Counted from the first letter of the stretch, positions 1 through 12,088 are shown. The stretch is DNA of 64,000 nucleotides from Xenopus tropicalis (GCF_000004195.4 NC_030678.2:77497404-77561403); one strand, 5' to 3'. Notes: generated from the letters alone by a model not told the origin. Made by a program: numbers and translations.

Positions 1-44
1 GATGACATCTGAAACTCTCACAGAGGTGTGAATGCCGTGGGGTT

Positions 45-213
45 AGGGCAAAGACACACGGGGCGATTAGTCGCTGCAACTAATCTCAGCGACTTTCCAC
101 CATAAAGGATTATGAGCATCACTGCAACAATTTGCACTAATTGTCGCTGCAACTTTTCTGAAAAGTTGCGGAAGTTGCGGCGACTAATCGTCCCTTATGT
201 GTCTTCACCCTTA
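45..213. mobile_element. Short inverted-repeat MITE in dhdds last intron
   Basis: The two ends are inverted copies of each other. The left end has GGGCAAAGACACACGGGGCG and the right end reads back as GGGTGAAGACACATAAGGGA, followed on both arms by CGATTAGTCGC-type sequence. The interior repeats the same gttgcggcgact motif, so the whole unit can fold into a long hairpin. It has no coding capacity. The family is not identified; a non-autonomous DNA transposon is the natural reading. Confidence 0.6.
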
Positions 214-1227
214 CTGTGATAGGATAAACCAAAGTATCATGCAACTCATAGAGATACTTGTTAGAGTTCAGTATGAGTATGTGTTCAGTAAAATCACCTT
301 TTACAGAAGCAAAGTTTAAATGTCATAAAGTAACATGGTATGATATGCTATGTTATAGTAGGTTCATCCCAAAAATTTGTTGCGATTGGATGCAGGAAAT
401 CTTCTCCTTTGGTAGTAATTAAGACTCCAGGACATTCAGCAAAGACAACAGAACTTCTGTTGAGGAAATGGGCATGTTGTTGCTTCTTTAAATATCTTAT
501 CTAAACTAAACTGGAGAGTTTGGACAACAAAATCTGACCCACAAAATCTTGCCATGCAACAGCACAAGATTTTGTAGGATGCTGCAAAATCTGATCCCCC
601 ATCAGCTGTAATGCAAGTCAGATAAGATAATGTAGAATTCACCAATTATGTTCCTGCATCTGCAAGTCCATGTATTTAAATGGGAAAAAAAAGTATTTCA
701 GACACATCGGATTTTCTCTTGTTGGATGCAGCATGCGTCGTTCCCTTCCAACCAGCATGTGGCTTCGGATGCCAAAGCTTTCATGGTCTTTATACATCAG
801 ATTTTTCTACCAGTTTCAGAATTTTTGAACCCATGCAACTACATCCAACTTGTCAGATTGACGGATCATATTCTGCATCATCCTACAAAATTTTACTGTG
901 TAGTTTAGCTTTTAGACTAAAAGCTTAAAAGAAAATTTATATGTTCAGAATGATTGTTTATAAAAGGTAATTTATATCATGCAACCTATTAAAGTCTTAT
1001 CAAATTGGCGCACACATATCTATAAATACTTTAATACTTTTTTTTTTTTTTCAATTTGTGTATGAGGACAGTGTTTTATATAAACCATGGTAGTTTAATA
1101 TATGGGATTATCCAATGACACTATTAGAGTGGTATATTTTTTTCTGATTCCGTATTTGTATGAAACAGTGGTGGTATATTGGGACCTGCAATGTTTGGTT
1201 TGTGTGTAAGTATTTCTTCTTTTGCAG
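214..1227. other. dhdds last intron, 3' part
   Basis: This is AT-rich non-coding sequence that ends in a polypyrimidine tract and AG acceptor directly before the exon at 1228. It contains a poly-T run near 1039-1050 and loosely repeated gattttgt/gatgcag stretches at 380-860 that look like decayed repeat sequence. No other gene is seen in it. Confidence 0.5.
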
Positions 1228-1461
1228 AAAGCCAGGGAGCTGCATCATCGACAGAGTGCAAGGTTACAGCTAGAAAGTGACCAATCCTGGGTGCAGGAAA
1301 ATCTGTGTAATAAAGAGTACTCTACTGCAGAAGAAGACCTAATTCTCTGCCAAAAGTTACTGCAGAAATGTAAAGCTGAGAGGGAAGAAAGGACACAGAA
1401 TTTTATATGTGCCCTGGAGAAGAAAAGAACTGATCTCCTTCAAGCACTCTGTGCATCATAA
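1228..1461 (+). CDS. dhdds: Dehydrodolichyl diphosphate synthase, terminal coding exon (partial)
   Basis: The exon is open for 77 codons after a good acceptor (tttcttcttttgcag) and stops with TAA at 1459-1461. It encodes a charged helical segment starting KARELHHRQSARLQLE and containing REERTQNF and ALEKKRTDLL. I recognise this as the C-terminal helical tail of DHDDS, where the human protein has matching KARD, REERVQ and ALELKRADWL segments in the same order. DHDDS is the catalytic subunit of the cis-prenyltransferase that makes dehydrodolichyl diphosphate at the ER with NUS1 (Nogo-B receptor); the tail is a helical hairpin outside the catalytic core. The upstream exons lie outside the window. 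The neighbour on the same strand is hmgn2, as in mammals, which supports the call. The exon-intron phase (0) is inferred from the reading frame alone. Confidence 0.82.
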   Translation, partial: KARELHHRQSARLQLESDQSWVQENLCNKEYSTAEEDLILCQKLLQKCKAEREERTQNFICALEKKRTDLLQALCAS

Positions 1462-3299
1462 CAGGGAAGTGGCCAGAGATTGTTGGGTTTAGAACACTAC
1501 AGTCATATATATGTTTGTGTTCTACCGAGGACATCCACTAACATCTTACATCTGCTGTGCATAGTCCAGAAGCAGGAAAAGCATACTCCGTCTCTGCAAA
1601 GTGGATGATTTGGGAAAGCAATGGTCCCAGATACCTGTTCCATTTCAGATTTGCCTCAGATAATCCATCTGAAGGTATAGAAAGTGAAAGAATGGGTTTA
1701 GTATGGGGCTGTTAACATTTGTATCTGGCCATAGGCAGCTGCTTATCCCTAATCCTGGCTCTTCCATGTTCAGTTTTAACCAACACAGTCTGCTCTTAAG
1801 GGACCTATATAGTGGGTATGTTTTAGTACATATGTCCAATTAAATGACATTCAGCATTTATGCTGAGTTAAGTCTTCAACCTTTATCCTGTTTGCTAATT
1901 TCCTTATTGTTGTTATTTGGAAGTGGCCAAATATCTTTAATAGCCACATGCTCTATACCTGTTCTTAAACCTGTCCCAAACCACTGGGTGTCAAACTTTT
2001 TAAGATCAAACCCCACTACAAATTCCAACAGCCCCCTAAGACCATGAAATGAGTACAGATATAGGAAAATAAAAGTATTGTTTTTAGTCATAGTTTTAAG
2101 AGTAAGCAAGAAATCAAATGCATATCACTTAAAATCTCACCTTAATTTACCTCCAGGCTGGGCTTTCAAGTGTATCTATAACAGCAAATGAACATTCTCA
2201 CCGTAACTGGCCTTTAGACTGAGCCCCCCCTGCCAGTGCTGCAGGTCATGACCTCACAGGGGCAAGTCCCACAGTTTGGGGACAACTGCCCTAGACAATA
2301 AGTTGATAGGTAATTCTGACTGACAACTTGGCTGTCATGTAGATATTTTGAATTGTGCATTGCTGGCATCCTTGTCAAAGAGAATAATTTACTTAGATCT
2401 CTTTTTTTTTCACAACATTTGCATACTCTTCTTAAAATTACATTTTTTAGGACAGTTAAGCATGAAGCTAAGTCAGCAGCACATATCATTTAGAATTGCA
2501 TCGCCTGTATTAGTAAGATGTTTAGTCCATCCTATATACTTCCATAGAAAAATAAAGGGCACAGGTTTTAAGTCTGGTCTACAGTTTAGCATTTTGTATA
2601 TTATATGTTGTCAGATTTACAATTACCATCTGTTGAGGCCAACTGATTAGAGCAATAGGTGTGAAGTTATAGCTCTGCTAAAATTTGGAGGCTGTCTATA
2701 CCTATTATATTTTTCTATATACTCATAAAGGGCAACTAAAACTAGACTGTGGGTCTAGAAAAAAGTTTTTAGTATTATATAGGGTTGACAGAATCACCAA
2801 CTATGTCGCCTATTGTTATAACACATGCATTCTCTGCTAGTTGTACTGCAGCTGGGTTCTTACAGACTCGCTTTCATAGTGAAGCAGACCTTTGATGGCA
2901 TAATGAATCTAAGAAAAAAAATAAATTATTCACATTTTTGGCTTACATAAATCTACAAAAGAAGACCAAGCATTTGCTGTTCTCTTGTGCAGTTGTTTGG
3001 TTGCAAGGATGCTGCTTTTGTAGTCCACAAGCCAAATATGTAGTAGTCTGCAGACAAGCCAAACAATTTTTCTTTTTAATTTAATTTCTTCATAATAGGA
3101 ATGGGCCAAATGCAGGATTTGTTTCAGGCTCTGAGCACTTTTTGTAGGATATGGATTTGGCCAAATTCTTAGTATTCAGCTGAATCAAATCTGAGTCCTA
3201 AAATTTATGTAACTTGACAGCCAAAGGCAACTTTTTTTTTTTTTTTTCTTGAGTGACATTTTTGGGGAATTGGATAACGTGAATATGTGAATTAAATGT
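1462..3299. other. dhdds 3' UTR and intergenic sequence
   Basis: The 3' UTR of dhdds starts at 1462. Candidate poly(A) signals occur at 2068-2073 (AATAAA) and again near 2550, but I cannot say which one is used. The rest is AT-rich and non-coding. A stretch around 1970-2300 (tgtcaaactttttaagatcaaa and similar) resembles a decayed DNA-transposon copy. No gene is visible. Confidence 0.4.
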
Positions 3300-3630
3300 A
3301 CAGGTATGGGATCCCTAATCAGGAAACCCGGTATCCTGAAAGCCCCGAATTACGGAAAGCCCGTCTCCCATAGACTCCATTTTAATCAAATAATTCAGAA
3401 TTTTAAAACTGATTTCCTTTTTCTCTGTAATAATAAAACAGTACAATGTAATTGATCCCAGCTAAGATATAAATAATCCTTATTGGATGCAAAACAATCC
3501 TATTGGGTTTAATTAATGTTTTATTGATTTTTTAGTAGACTTAAGTTATGGAGATCCAAATTACAAAAAGACCCCTTATCCGGTATACCCTTGGTCCCGA
3601 GCATTCTGGATAACGGTTTCTATACCCTTA
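3300..3630. mobile_element. Inverted-repeat MITE (ggtatgggatcc...tatacc)
   Basis: The left end (ggtatgggatccctaatcag, then a ccggtatcc motif) is the imperfect reverse complement of the right end (ggataacggtttctatacc, preceded by ttatccggtatacccttgg). The middle (about 3370-3540) is AT-rich and non-coding. This is an abundant Xenopus-type repeat by my recollection, but I cannot name the family with certainty. The right arm continues into further repeat-like sequence to about 3870. Confidence 0.6.
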
Positions 3631-4332
3631 CTGACTAAAGGGCACCTATCACACCTAATAGAGCCCCCACTCCAGATAGGGGAAACAATATTTTTTAAAA
3701 TGAAAACTCTCCCTGCCAGCGATGGGCTACCCGCACCGGGAGGGAGCCCCCAGTGTGGGCAGCCATTTTTGGGCACACGTATGCGCATAATGAGTGAGTG
3801 CCGTGGCCTAGGTGTGCAACACGGTACACTTTTTGTTGCTTGAGTGGCAAAAAATGGAGAAAGTGGCAGAAATGGAGAAAGAAGTTTTTCTGAAATCTTT
3901 AGTTCTTTCAATGTAAATTGACAGATATCGTCTGGCATCTGGATTATTTATTCCTGCTTCTTTCTTGTTGGATGGAGAGAGATTAAAAAAGAAGGAATAA
4001 TCATTTGTGAACTGATATTCTTGCCTTTAGTCTGAAAAACAGAAGTGTATATGAAGGACTAGCTGGCATATCTTGTAATTCTCCTACCCTTCTGACCAGT
4101 GTTTATAGCCACCAGAAAGGCTGTTTTTTATGCCAGAAGTTTTTAAATTAATATTCTGCAGAAGCCCAAAAGGATTGTTGCACAAGACTGATTGTACCAG
4201 GTTGAGATCCCATGGTGCAACCAGTGTTTAAGGCCTCAGTTTTATAATTGCCTTTGCCAAGGAACTTTTTAATAAAGTGCTTGTTTAAGTCTTTATTTAT
4301 GTAAGGCAGGAGAAATAACAGCAACATTGACT
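3631..4332. other. Non-coding sequence, partly repeat-like
   Basis: Bases 3640-3870 (gggcacctatcacaccta, then a GC-rich patch with ggagggagcccccagtgtgg) look like one end of another frog MITE without a visible partner. From 3870 to 4332 I see only AT-rich unique-looking DNA. No open frame here has a recognisable protein. Confidence 0.35.
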
Positions 4333-5138
4333 TTAAAGTGATACTGACACCAGAAATTATGCTGTTTTTTAAAAACCTTTCATTGCTTTATTTTTGTATC
4401 CTCTGTCTAATGTTAACATAAAAGCAACAGCCATATAGTTTCAGGCTACCTATCTGATCTCATATGTCTCTTGCTGAGGGGGCTGCCATGTTTAAGATGC
4501 AGTAGTCTGTGTGTTGCTTGAAAACACCGCCCATGATTTTAGCTTGAAGATCTTAGCCAATCGGAATCTGGAGTTCTAATTAAACCTTTGAATGCTGAAT
4601 GCTGTAGTAAACAGCTATGGACAGTGAACTGTTTAGGAATGAGTCATTTGTGTTCCCTGAACATATTTGCTCTTATTGTCTTTGAAGTCTTAAAGATCAA
4701 GGGTGGTATTTTATGCGAGGTGATTATAAACTGACCCATATTTGTCAGCATGAGAGTAGGCAGCGAATGTGCCTTTTCTCTGCAACGAAGCAAGTGTTTC
4801 TTTAAAATGATCACTCATTTGAGCACTAGTTAGAATGGTTTTGTCATGTATTGGCAGCGCTTAGTGAAAGCTTTTTGATGTGAGCAGTGTAAGATACACA
4901 GACTGGCAGGAAGTAAGGGGGAAAAAAAAGCATAGATCCGCCCAGCTACTACTGACGTCAGTGAAGAGAAATACTAACAGACAGGTTGAGAAGTGCCAGT
5001 CGGGTTTGCAATACAGTTGGGTTTCAGACATTAAGGTAACAATTACTAAAGCAGTCATCAGGGCAATAATAGGTAGATAACTTTTGACGTACACCATTAT
5101 TTTGAAGACTACATTTTTTTATGTCAGTATCACTTTAA
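4333..5138. mobile_element. TTAA-flanked MITE (T2/piggyBac-like ends)
   Basis: The element begins TTAAAGTGATACTGACA at 4333-4349 and ends with the exact reverse complement TGTCAGTATCACTTTAA at 5122-5138, giving perfect 17-bp terminal inverted repeats that include a TTAA target at each side. The 800-bp interior has no coding sequence. TTAA duplication plus TTAAAG ends fits the T2-type MITEs common in Xenopus; assignment to a particular subfamily is not possible by eye. Confidence 0.8.
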
Positions 5139-5914
5139 GATGCAGATTTATCAACATTTGGATTTTCACTGTTTTTTGTTTGTTTGTTTTTTTAAACCAT
5201 GACTAAACTCATTTACACAAAAAACACAAATGTCTAGTCATTTATTAAAAGATCTTAAGTGAAAAATGACAAATTAAAAAAGACATGGAAAAAAACGTGA
5301 AAAATCTTTCGTATTGTCACACAAATAAAACTCTAAAACCATTTGTAAAAAGAACACCTGCCGTTGACATCTACATGATCCTGACAGCTTTTGTTTTTTT
5401 TGATGAAATTCGATCTTTGGTTTTTGTCAAATATGTCTTCATGGGCAAACTTAAGTCTTGCATGGTGTTCATTCTAGAAAGCAAAGGTTTCCACTTGGCA
5501 TGCCTCCAATATAAAACTAATTTGTGCAGCCTTTTTTTCCATTTGACATGAATAGTGGCTAGAGCTATCTGTAGGCCCATGATGAAATTTTGGAGTTTGT
5601 AGACTATTTTTTAGCATATTATGTTCTACTCTTGGACTGAATTTGCTGGGATGGCCTAGGTAAGTTGGGAGTTGTTTGAAATGTTTTCCTATTCTGGATA
5701 GTGGAACAATCTTTTCCCAGACTTACAGACATGTATAACCTTCTTTCTTAAGGTGTCTGGGAGGTCTTTCAATTGTAGGTATTGTAACACCTCACACTTC
5801 ATCAACAAAGAGCAAAGCAAACTAAATGTCTAAGCTTTAAAAAACAAGGAAAGCCCCCAAACCTGCACTAATAGTTCCACCCCTGCTTCTTGCAAATCGC
5901 TACCTCATTTGTCC
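5139..5914. other. Non-coding intergenic sequence
   Basis: AT-rich sequence with several homopolymer runs. No exon-like segment, no structural RNA and no clear repeat boundary was found. Short open frames here are shadows with low-complexity translations. Confidence 0.35.
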
Positions 5915-6742
5915 TTAAAGGACAAGGAAAGGTTAATATAAATTAAAAGTAAGTCTAAATTACTTTCTTTTTAAGTACTTACTGCATATCTAAATTCCCA
6001 GATCCCTGCTTGCTTCTCTGAGATATGGTGCTGGCAGCCTACAGCAGTTAGAAGACTACAGTGACATCACTGAAGTCTCTCTCCCCTTCCTGTAGGCTTC
6101 AGTAGCAATGCACATGTTGTGTAACTTGATCCTGTTAACTGTTCTGAGCTACACATGCCCACCAGCCAATCAGAAGCGGATCTGCTGGGGGGGGGATCAA
6201 ACACATGAGCAGTATGAAGCAAGGAGGGAAAGGAAGGGAGAATACCTTTTTAAAGATGGCTGCCTGTTCTAGAAAACAGATAGAAAATGTGAACCTAGTG
6301 GTGAACCTGCAGGTCTTGTTTGTTGTAGTATGTTCCTGTGTACTGAAACTGGATGTTCTGCGTATGCACCACAGTCTTGGGGGTATATTTATCATGCTGT
6401 GTAAAAAGTGGAGTAAAACATTACCGGTGATATTGCTAATAGCATCCAATCAGGTGCTTTGCTTTGATTTTCTAACTGTTGAAATTTAATTGCTAATTGG
6501 TTTCCCTGGGCAACATCACCGGTAATGTTTTACTCCACTTTTTACACAGCATGATAAATATACCCCTTTGTCTTAGTCAAGATCGCACTACTCACTAAAT
6601 GTGACACCCTCCTATACTGTTAAAGTGCCCAGTTCCTTGGAGAGCTTCAGGGGATATTGATGCTGGGTAAGTGCTTTTGCATGCTTCTTATGCATTCTGT
6701 CAGATGGGCAACATTTATGGTGAGGCTTTCCTTGTCCTTTAA
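5915..6742. mobile_element. T2-like MITE with TTAA target
   Basis: Left end TTAAAGGACAAGGAAAG (5915-5931) and right end CTTTCCTTGTCCTTTAA (6726-6742) are perfect 17-bp inverted repeats with TTAA at both outer edges. The element is about 828 bp because a smaller palindromic MITE (6379-6566) has inserted in it. It is non-coding. The TTAAAGG ends match the T2 MITE consensus known from Xenopus. Confidence 0.85.
6379..6566. mobile_element. Hairpin MITE nested in the T2-like MITE
   Basis: Both arms carry the same roughly 57-bp sequence in opposite orientation: GGGGTATATTTATCATGCTG at the left and the mirror CAGCATGATAAATATACCCC at the right, continuing inward through gtaaaaagtggagtaaaaca and an accggtgat motif with very few differences. 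The short centre contains catccaatcaggtgctttgc. The arms are nearly identical, so this insertion is younger than many other elements here. A related hairpin lies at 10159-10333. Confidence 0.8.
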
Positions 6743-7806
6743 ATAAGGCATTCCCTCAGTCAGTTCTATTTGGGAAGACCCCTCCCCTTACTCTATATGA
6801 GTAGAACCCTCCCACCAATAAAGTTATTAAACCCCTCCCAGCCTCCCCCTTAGAATCGATTTGATTCTGCTTTCTTCACTCTGCTCATTTTGAGAGCTCA
6901 GTTTTATTTAAACAAAGGGCAATGACAAGGGCCTGACTAAAAGGCCAGTAAATGGGATTTTTCCCCTCTCATGTGGTTTGTTGTCCATAGAGGTTTTTAT
7001 CCCAGCCATTACCTCAATTTTGAAAGTTGCTCCAATCTAGTATGGCTATCCCTGCTTCGTACCCAACCGGCCTGCACAAAAAGCAGCTGTGCTGTGTCTC
7101 CCTAGTACAAAAAATCTGTGTAGTTTTCATTTTTAGAAACGGAGCGGGGAGTATGGAAAGTAGTTGTCCAGTGGTCAGCGCCATGTTATTGGTGGAGGTA
7201 ATGTCAGACAGGACTGGAAATACCTTCCACATATTTTCGTTGCACAGATCGCATGGCTAAGGAGTCTGGTGTTCAGCCATGTAGATTTGTGCATCCGCTG
7301 GGATTCAGCTTTTAGATGCTGGTAGGGCTTTATTTAGTGGGAACTGGGATTACCTTGCTTTTATTGTTTGGTCCTTTTATGGGCTCTGATTTATTTTATT
7401 TTTAATTTTGCAGGTTAATATCCCGGATGCATTGTCCTAGCTGTACCCCCTAAGTTATTTCCCTTGTTGAGGTAAAATGACAAAATAAAAACAGGTGGTA
7501 TTCTAGAACATGTGGCTCTAGGCTATGTTATGCCATTATCTGAATACATGGTAGTATGGCTTGGGGGAGATGAGGAGATAATACTTTTAATGAGTTTTAT
7601 TTGTTTTGTAGTACTATCATCAGTTTGCGCTGAAAAATAAAGATGTAGTCACAGAGTCATAAAGGGCAGTCAAATGAATCTTCAGTTTTCAGTTGAGTCT
7701 GGGGTCACAAGTTCTTTTTTTCTTTGGGCTCAAGAAGAAAGGCCAAGTCCTGATCAAAGTAGAGTGGGAGATTTGGCAAGCTCTACTATTTTCGGAACAA
7801 GGACAT
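6743..7806. other. Non-coding intergenic sequence
   Basis: No exon, RNA gene or complete transposon is recognised here. The reading frames are short and without known motifs. Confidence 0.35.
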
Positions 7807-8215
7807 TTAAAGGAGAGCTACACCTCCTAGCTATAAAAGCCTTTTTAACTGACCTGCCTCAACCCCCCCCCCCCCCCCCCACCTTCTCACATACTCAAAA
7901 CCCCAACCTTTAAATGCAGAGCAGCGCAGCGGTGTACCTGGGTGCAATCTTCTGTTCAATCGCAGAAACTTTGGGTCTTGCCGCCGACACGGACCCTGCT
8001 TGAGCATGCACAGTTGGGGCAATCAGGAAATCAGCTGCAACTGCACATTCTCAAGCAGGGTTTGTGTTGTGGTGAGACTCGAAGCTTCTACTATTCCCAG
8101 GTACGCAGCTCTGCATTTTTAGGTTGAGGTTTGCGACGGGCAGTTTTTAAGTTACAGTGTATCCGAAAAGGGATTAAGGGGGCTTTTATAGCTGGGGGGT
8201 ATAGTTGTCCTTTAA
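7807..8215. mobile_element. T2-like MITE with TTAA target
   Basis: The left end TTAAAGGAGAGCTACACC (7807) and right end ggtatagttgtCCTTTAA (to 8215) are imperfect inverted repeats and both carry TTAA at the edge. Inside the arms, cctagctataaaagcc is mirrored by ggcttttatagctggg. A long poly-C run lies near 7863-7880. Non-coding. Confidence 0.75.
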
Positions 8216-8249
8216 GGACTTTTCTTCAATTCGAGTGGTGCATGCTTCA

Positions 8250-8810
8250 GTATAAAATGTTTCAAAGAACACTGCTTCCTTATGGTATCCCATGGATAAA
8301 GCTACAGTCTGATTTGAAGAGGTACTTTCTGAGTACAGGAAGGACTTTGAAGCCAGTGGCTAGCATTTCCATTGCCAATGCAAGGAAAGTTTGGTTATCC
8401 AAGGTTGATTCAGCTCACGGAGAAGATTCTTGGTGAATGCCAAAGTTGATTTAGACCAATAAGCCTCTAGGTCTCTGGCCATTTAGAGCCTAAGGTGCCA
8501 TGAAGCAGATACAGCTGCAAAGCTGGCTTTGTGTGCATTGCCATTCCAGGGGCATTCTTTTGGGAAGAGGCTGAAGGAACTGATTTCTAAGGCATCAGAA
8601 GGTAAGAGCTTGGCTCTTCCTCAGAAGAGAAAATGTATGTCTCAAGACAGGCAGCCTTCTATGGAAAAGGCTTCAGTCAATTTTAGATCCAACACTTCAG
8701 AGTTTCATTACTTTTATAACAAGGCCAAAAGCTCTAAGACAGCATGGAGAGGGGGTAGGTCTAGATATTTTTCTCAGTCAAGAGGAAAAGCACCTAGTTC
8801 CTGCCCCTGA
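8250..8810 (+). pseudogene. Degraded DIRS-type retrotransposon gag-like fragment
   Basis: Two neighbouring open stretches (8131-8436 and 8529-8810) read as pieces of a DIRS gag-like protein. The second gives LPFQGHSFGKRLKELISKAS, then EGKSLALPQKRK and a basic, aromatic tail. DIRS gag proteins have the same succession: a GxxxFGxxLxxxIS helix, a GKS...LPQ motif and a basic Arg/Phe-rich tail. Stops and a frame change separate the pieces, and no reverse transcriptase follows before 9400, so it is a dead fragment. It abuts the T2-like MITE at 8215. The family call is from recollection of DIRS elements and is moderate. Confidence 0.45.
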
Positions 8811-9234
8811 AAGTGGTGGCACCCAGGCTCCAGCTGGGTGACCAGATGCCTCAACATTCAGTATTTTCAGATGGAGTTAGTTGGCGCTGTCAATAAATTA
8901 TCTTGTACATTATCTTGACAGTCTCATTGTCTTAACATCCTCCAAGGGTCAAGCGATCCATTACCAAGATCAGGCCATAACCTGTATTTAGTCTCAACGC
9001 AGGTAGATTGTTTACCTGGGGATGACTTCGGACTGGCAAGAAGGTCTTCTGTTTTTTCTCTTCTCTCCTAAGCAGGAGAGAGGAAAGATGTGAATGGGTA
9101 CTGCATTCACGAATCATCAGGAAAATTGTTCAGCACTTGGGAAGCCAGATATGAACTTGATGGTGACCTTCAGTAAATCGAAGTGCCATTGTTTCTTCTC
9201 AAAAGAACCAGATCTTCCCTCCTTTACCTCTGAT

Positions 9235-9278
9235 TTTGAGAGTGGCTCAGAAGAAACGTCTTCTGAGCCACTCTCAAA
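9235..9278. repeat. Perfect 20-bp inverted repeat with 4-nt loop
   Basis: The left arm TTTGAGAGTGGCTCAGAAGA (9235-9254) is followed by AACG and then the exact reverse complement (9259-9278). It lies in non-coding sequence just downstream of the DIRS-like fragment and has no typical MITE ends. Confidence 0.9.
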
Positions 9279-9385
9279 GAAGGGTCGGTTGCTGGTTCAA
9301 GGGCCCCTTCATTCAGCTGGACTCGGGTCTTCAGGCCCTTATGGCATGGAGGTTGAGCGGCAGAGCCAAGAGGCACAGGGCTAAA

Positions 9386-10158
9386 CCAACAAAGTAATTC
9401 AAACACGCCTTAAATCAAGAAAGTCTACTATGAATAGTTGATTTATTATGGGTTTCAGTTGCAGCAGCTTGAATCCAACCTGCCACACCAGAGGTCTGAT
9501 CCCTAATAACTTTAGGCTATTGACACTCTGGGTATTTTTTCAGCCTGCATACAAGTGCAGGCCAATGCAGTGTGAGTGCAGACAAACCATAAAGCAAATT
9601 GGAGTGGTTATACACTGGATGAGAAAACACACCATATGGTATAGCCTTAGGGCATGTAGAGGCCCAAAAACAACTTTGCCTTCTGTTTGTTGAGTGGTCT
9701 ATGCCGTCATAATTACCTTGTACTGCCAGCAAGAATGCATTGTAGCGTGACAATTTAACTTGTCAGACTAGAGTTTTCTTGGTCAGGTAGTATGGTCTAA
9801 AGCCCTTGCATAACTCATATAATGTTTAGCAATTTCACTGTAACATAAATTGTGTAATATTTCTTGCAACCCATAGAGATGATTTATAAATGAAAAGATA
9901 TTTTTCAGTGAAATTCAAATCTAAACATCCACATGAAAATGTATGCTTACTTGATTTGTATGCAACTATAAAGGTATGCAAAATGGGACAATGCCCCCTT
10001 TTTCAGCCCGGGGTGCATATCATTACATTTTAATGTATATGAAACTTGGAACTTGTGTGCCCAGTTGTGCATTGCCCTAATTTTTGTCAGAAGCCCTGCA
10101 TTTACTTGTTGATCAAACACAGTAATGTGCTGCCTTTCATAGTACCATGGAAATATTT
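9386..10158. other. Non-coding intergenic sequence
   Basis: Mostly AT-rich unique-looking DNA. No gene or complete repeat is recognised. Confidence 0.3.
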
Positions 10159-10333
10159 AGGGCCATAATTATAGTGTATAAGCCAACACCACTGGTGATG
10201 ATGCCCATAGCAACCAATCATGTCTTTGCTTTTGTTTTCTAACTCGTAGGTGACCGTCCAAAGCTAATTGACTGGTTGCTATGGGCAACATCACTGTAGA
10301 TGTTGGCTTACACACTAGAATAAATATGCCCTT
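10159..10333. mobile_element. Hairpin MITE
   Basis: The left arm (agggccataattatagtgta, then agccaacaccactggtgatg) is mirrored by the right arm (gttggcttacacactagaat, ending in aaatatgccct). The centre has gcccatagcaaccaatca on one side and tggttgctatgggc on the other. It is related in layout to the hairpin MITE at 6379-6566. Non-coding. Confidence 0.7.
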
Positions 10334-10439
10334 AATGTCTTCTGACTTGCCTCCTCTCAAAGTATGCAGCTAAGTACCAAATATTTTGTTACAGGTGTCC
10401 CTATAGCTGATATTGTTTAGTTTTTGTTTTTCATGTGAT

Positions 10440-10750
10440 AACTGGCTAAATTGTTATGCCTCGTTTCGTTCGATATTTGGTGCGTGTATGGTATGTCGGC
10501 GAGTCACCGATATCGCAGAAAGCTGCTGATATCGGTCGACTCGCCGATCGGACCAGTTTGAAAGTTTTGATCGGGCGCCATAGAAGGCGCCTGACCAAAA
10601 TCTCCCTTCAGCGCTGAATCGGCAGAAGGAGGTAGAAATCCTATTGTTTCTACCTCCTTACCTGCCGATTCAGCCCTGAATGGTGTGTGGCGGATCTGCC
10701 GATGTTTCGTGCGACCATCGTCAGATCGCCACGTGTATGGCCAGCTTTAG
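10440..10750. mobile_element. Probable DNA-transposon remnant with internal palindromes
   Basis: This GC-richer island contains several palindromic pairs: cgatatcgcagaaagctgct next to gatatcggt, and ggaggtagaaa mirrored by tttctacctcc around 10627-10660. It ends gccacgtgtatggccagctt, a terminus I have seen in frog repeats. The left boundary is not clear. Non-coding. Confidence 0.4.
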
Positions 10751-11780
10751 TTGGCTATAACAATATCTTAGTTTAAAGGCAATTAGGATTACCATCTGTT
10801 TGGTAAAAATGCTTTGTTGCAATGTTATGAATAGGTTAAAAAGGAGAAAAAAGGCTAGTATATTTTATCCACGTTTGTTGACAACCCCTTCTTGTAATGA
10901 GATTATTAATGAGCATAATGCTAAGCTTTTGCTGTTTTAAAAAATGTGAATCAATCCATAGTAGCTGAGCCTTTTACATCTCTGAATGTGCTGCTGTAAC
11001 TTTAAACAAAAAAAAAAAAATCCGTTGAAATGTTTAAAAGAATGAATGGTGAGGCAGTCAAAGCTTTGTCAGTCAAATGTGTGGGGTTGCTTTCTGAAAA
11101 TTGGAAGCTCTGAAGTGCAACACGTCCTGCTTTTATGTACCTCAGAAACGTCTTCTATTATATGTTGCCATTGCTGGTTTTATCCAAAAACTGAAATAAA
11201 GTGAGCTTAGCACCCGCCTGTGTGTAAGCACTGTGTGTTTGCCCTCCCATCCCTCAGGCAATGTTGCACTTAGTAACAATGTACAGCACTACGTGCTTTT
11301 ACCAATGTATAAATATATACATCTCTCAAAAACCCTGCCGTATAAGAAATCCAACCCTTTATTAGTGAAATGTTTTTCAGTGTTTATCCACGCCCCATAA
11401 ACGTATTTATACTCTTCGTATGTATCCTGACATCGTAGTTACCATTTCCAATCCTTGAAGCGATTACCTGCACACTAGCGCGGGTAAGCGTTTTTATAAA
11501 AGACGATTCAAGGCTGTCTGTGTTAGACACCATTCGTATTTTCAGAGGAACACTGCAGGATGTTGAGTTTTAAAAGAGTGACTTGACATTTTAAAGCTCC
11601 CGAAATGCGTGTATTAAAGGTAGCTCCTTTCTTTATGTTACAAACAGTAAATGTATGTATTTTTATTTATTTAGTAAATAAATGAATGTGACATTAGGCT
11701 AACTTAGTCTAAGCCATTTCTGCAGTGCTCTACAACTTAGTTATAAAAATTCCTTTCACAGTCAATGCCAATGACTACAT
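10751..11780. other. Intergenic sequence upstream of hmgn2
   Basis: AT-rich DNA with no recognised gene. It passes into the CpG-rich promoter region of hmgn2 at about 11780. Confidence 0.35.
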
Positions 11781-12088
11781 GTCGTTGATGCGCGCCCTTT
11801 CGCTCTCATTCAGGTGCGCGCATCCGTTTCCCTCCCGTCCAAGTGCGCGCAGACTTTTTTTTTTTTAACCGCCCCGCGCGCCTCCAAACTATGAGCTCTT
11901 CCCGCCCAGAATTGCAGCGTCACGTGCAAGCCAGCAGCCAATGAACGTTGGTTTAGATCGAGATCCGGATCTGACCGGTCGTATTCCGGACCGGGTATAA
12001 AAAGAGCGAGCGGAGCCGGGTTTGGCTTCATTTGCTTTGAAAGCGCGGTTTAAAGGTTATTAATCCGTCCAAACACAGGCAAGCAACA
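11780..12088 (+). promoter_or_regulatory. hmgn2: hmgn2 promoter and 5' UTR
   Basis: GC content and CpG density rise sharply from about 11780 to 12430, unlike the AT-rich flanks. The core has a TATA box (TATAAAAA at 11996-12003), a CCAAT box at 11938-11942 and a CACGTG E-box at 11921-11926. The TATA position predicts a start near 12025-12030, giving a 5' UTR of about 60 nt before the ATG at 12089. The factors that bind are not known from the sequence. Confidence 0.75.
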
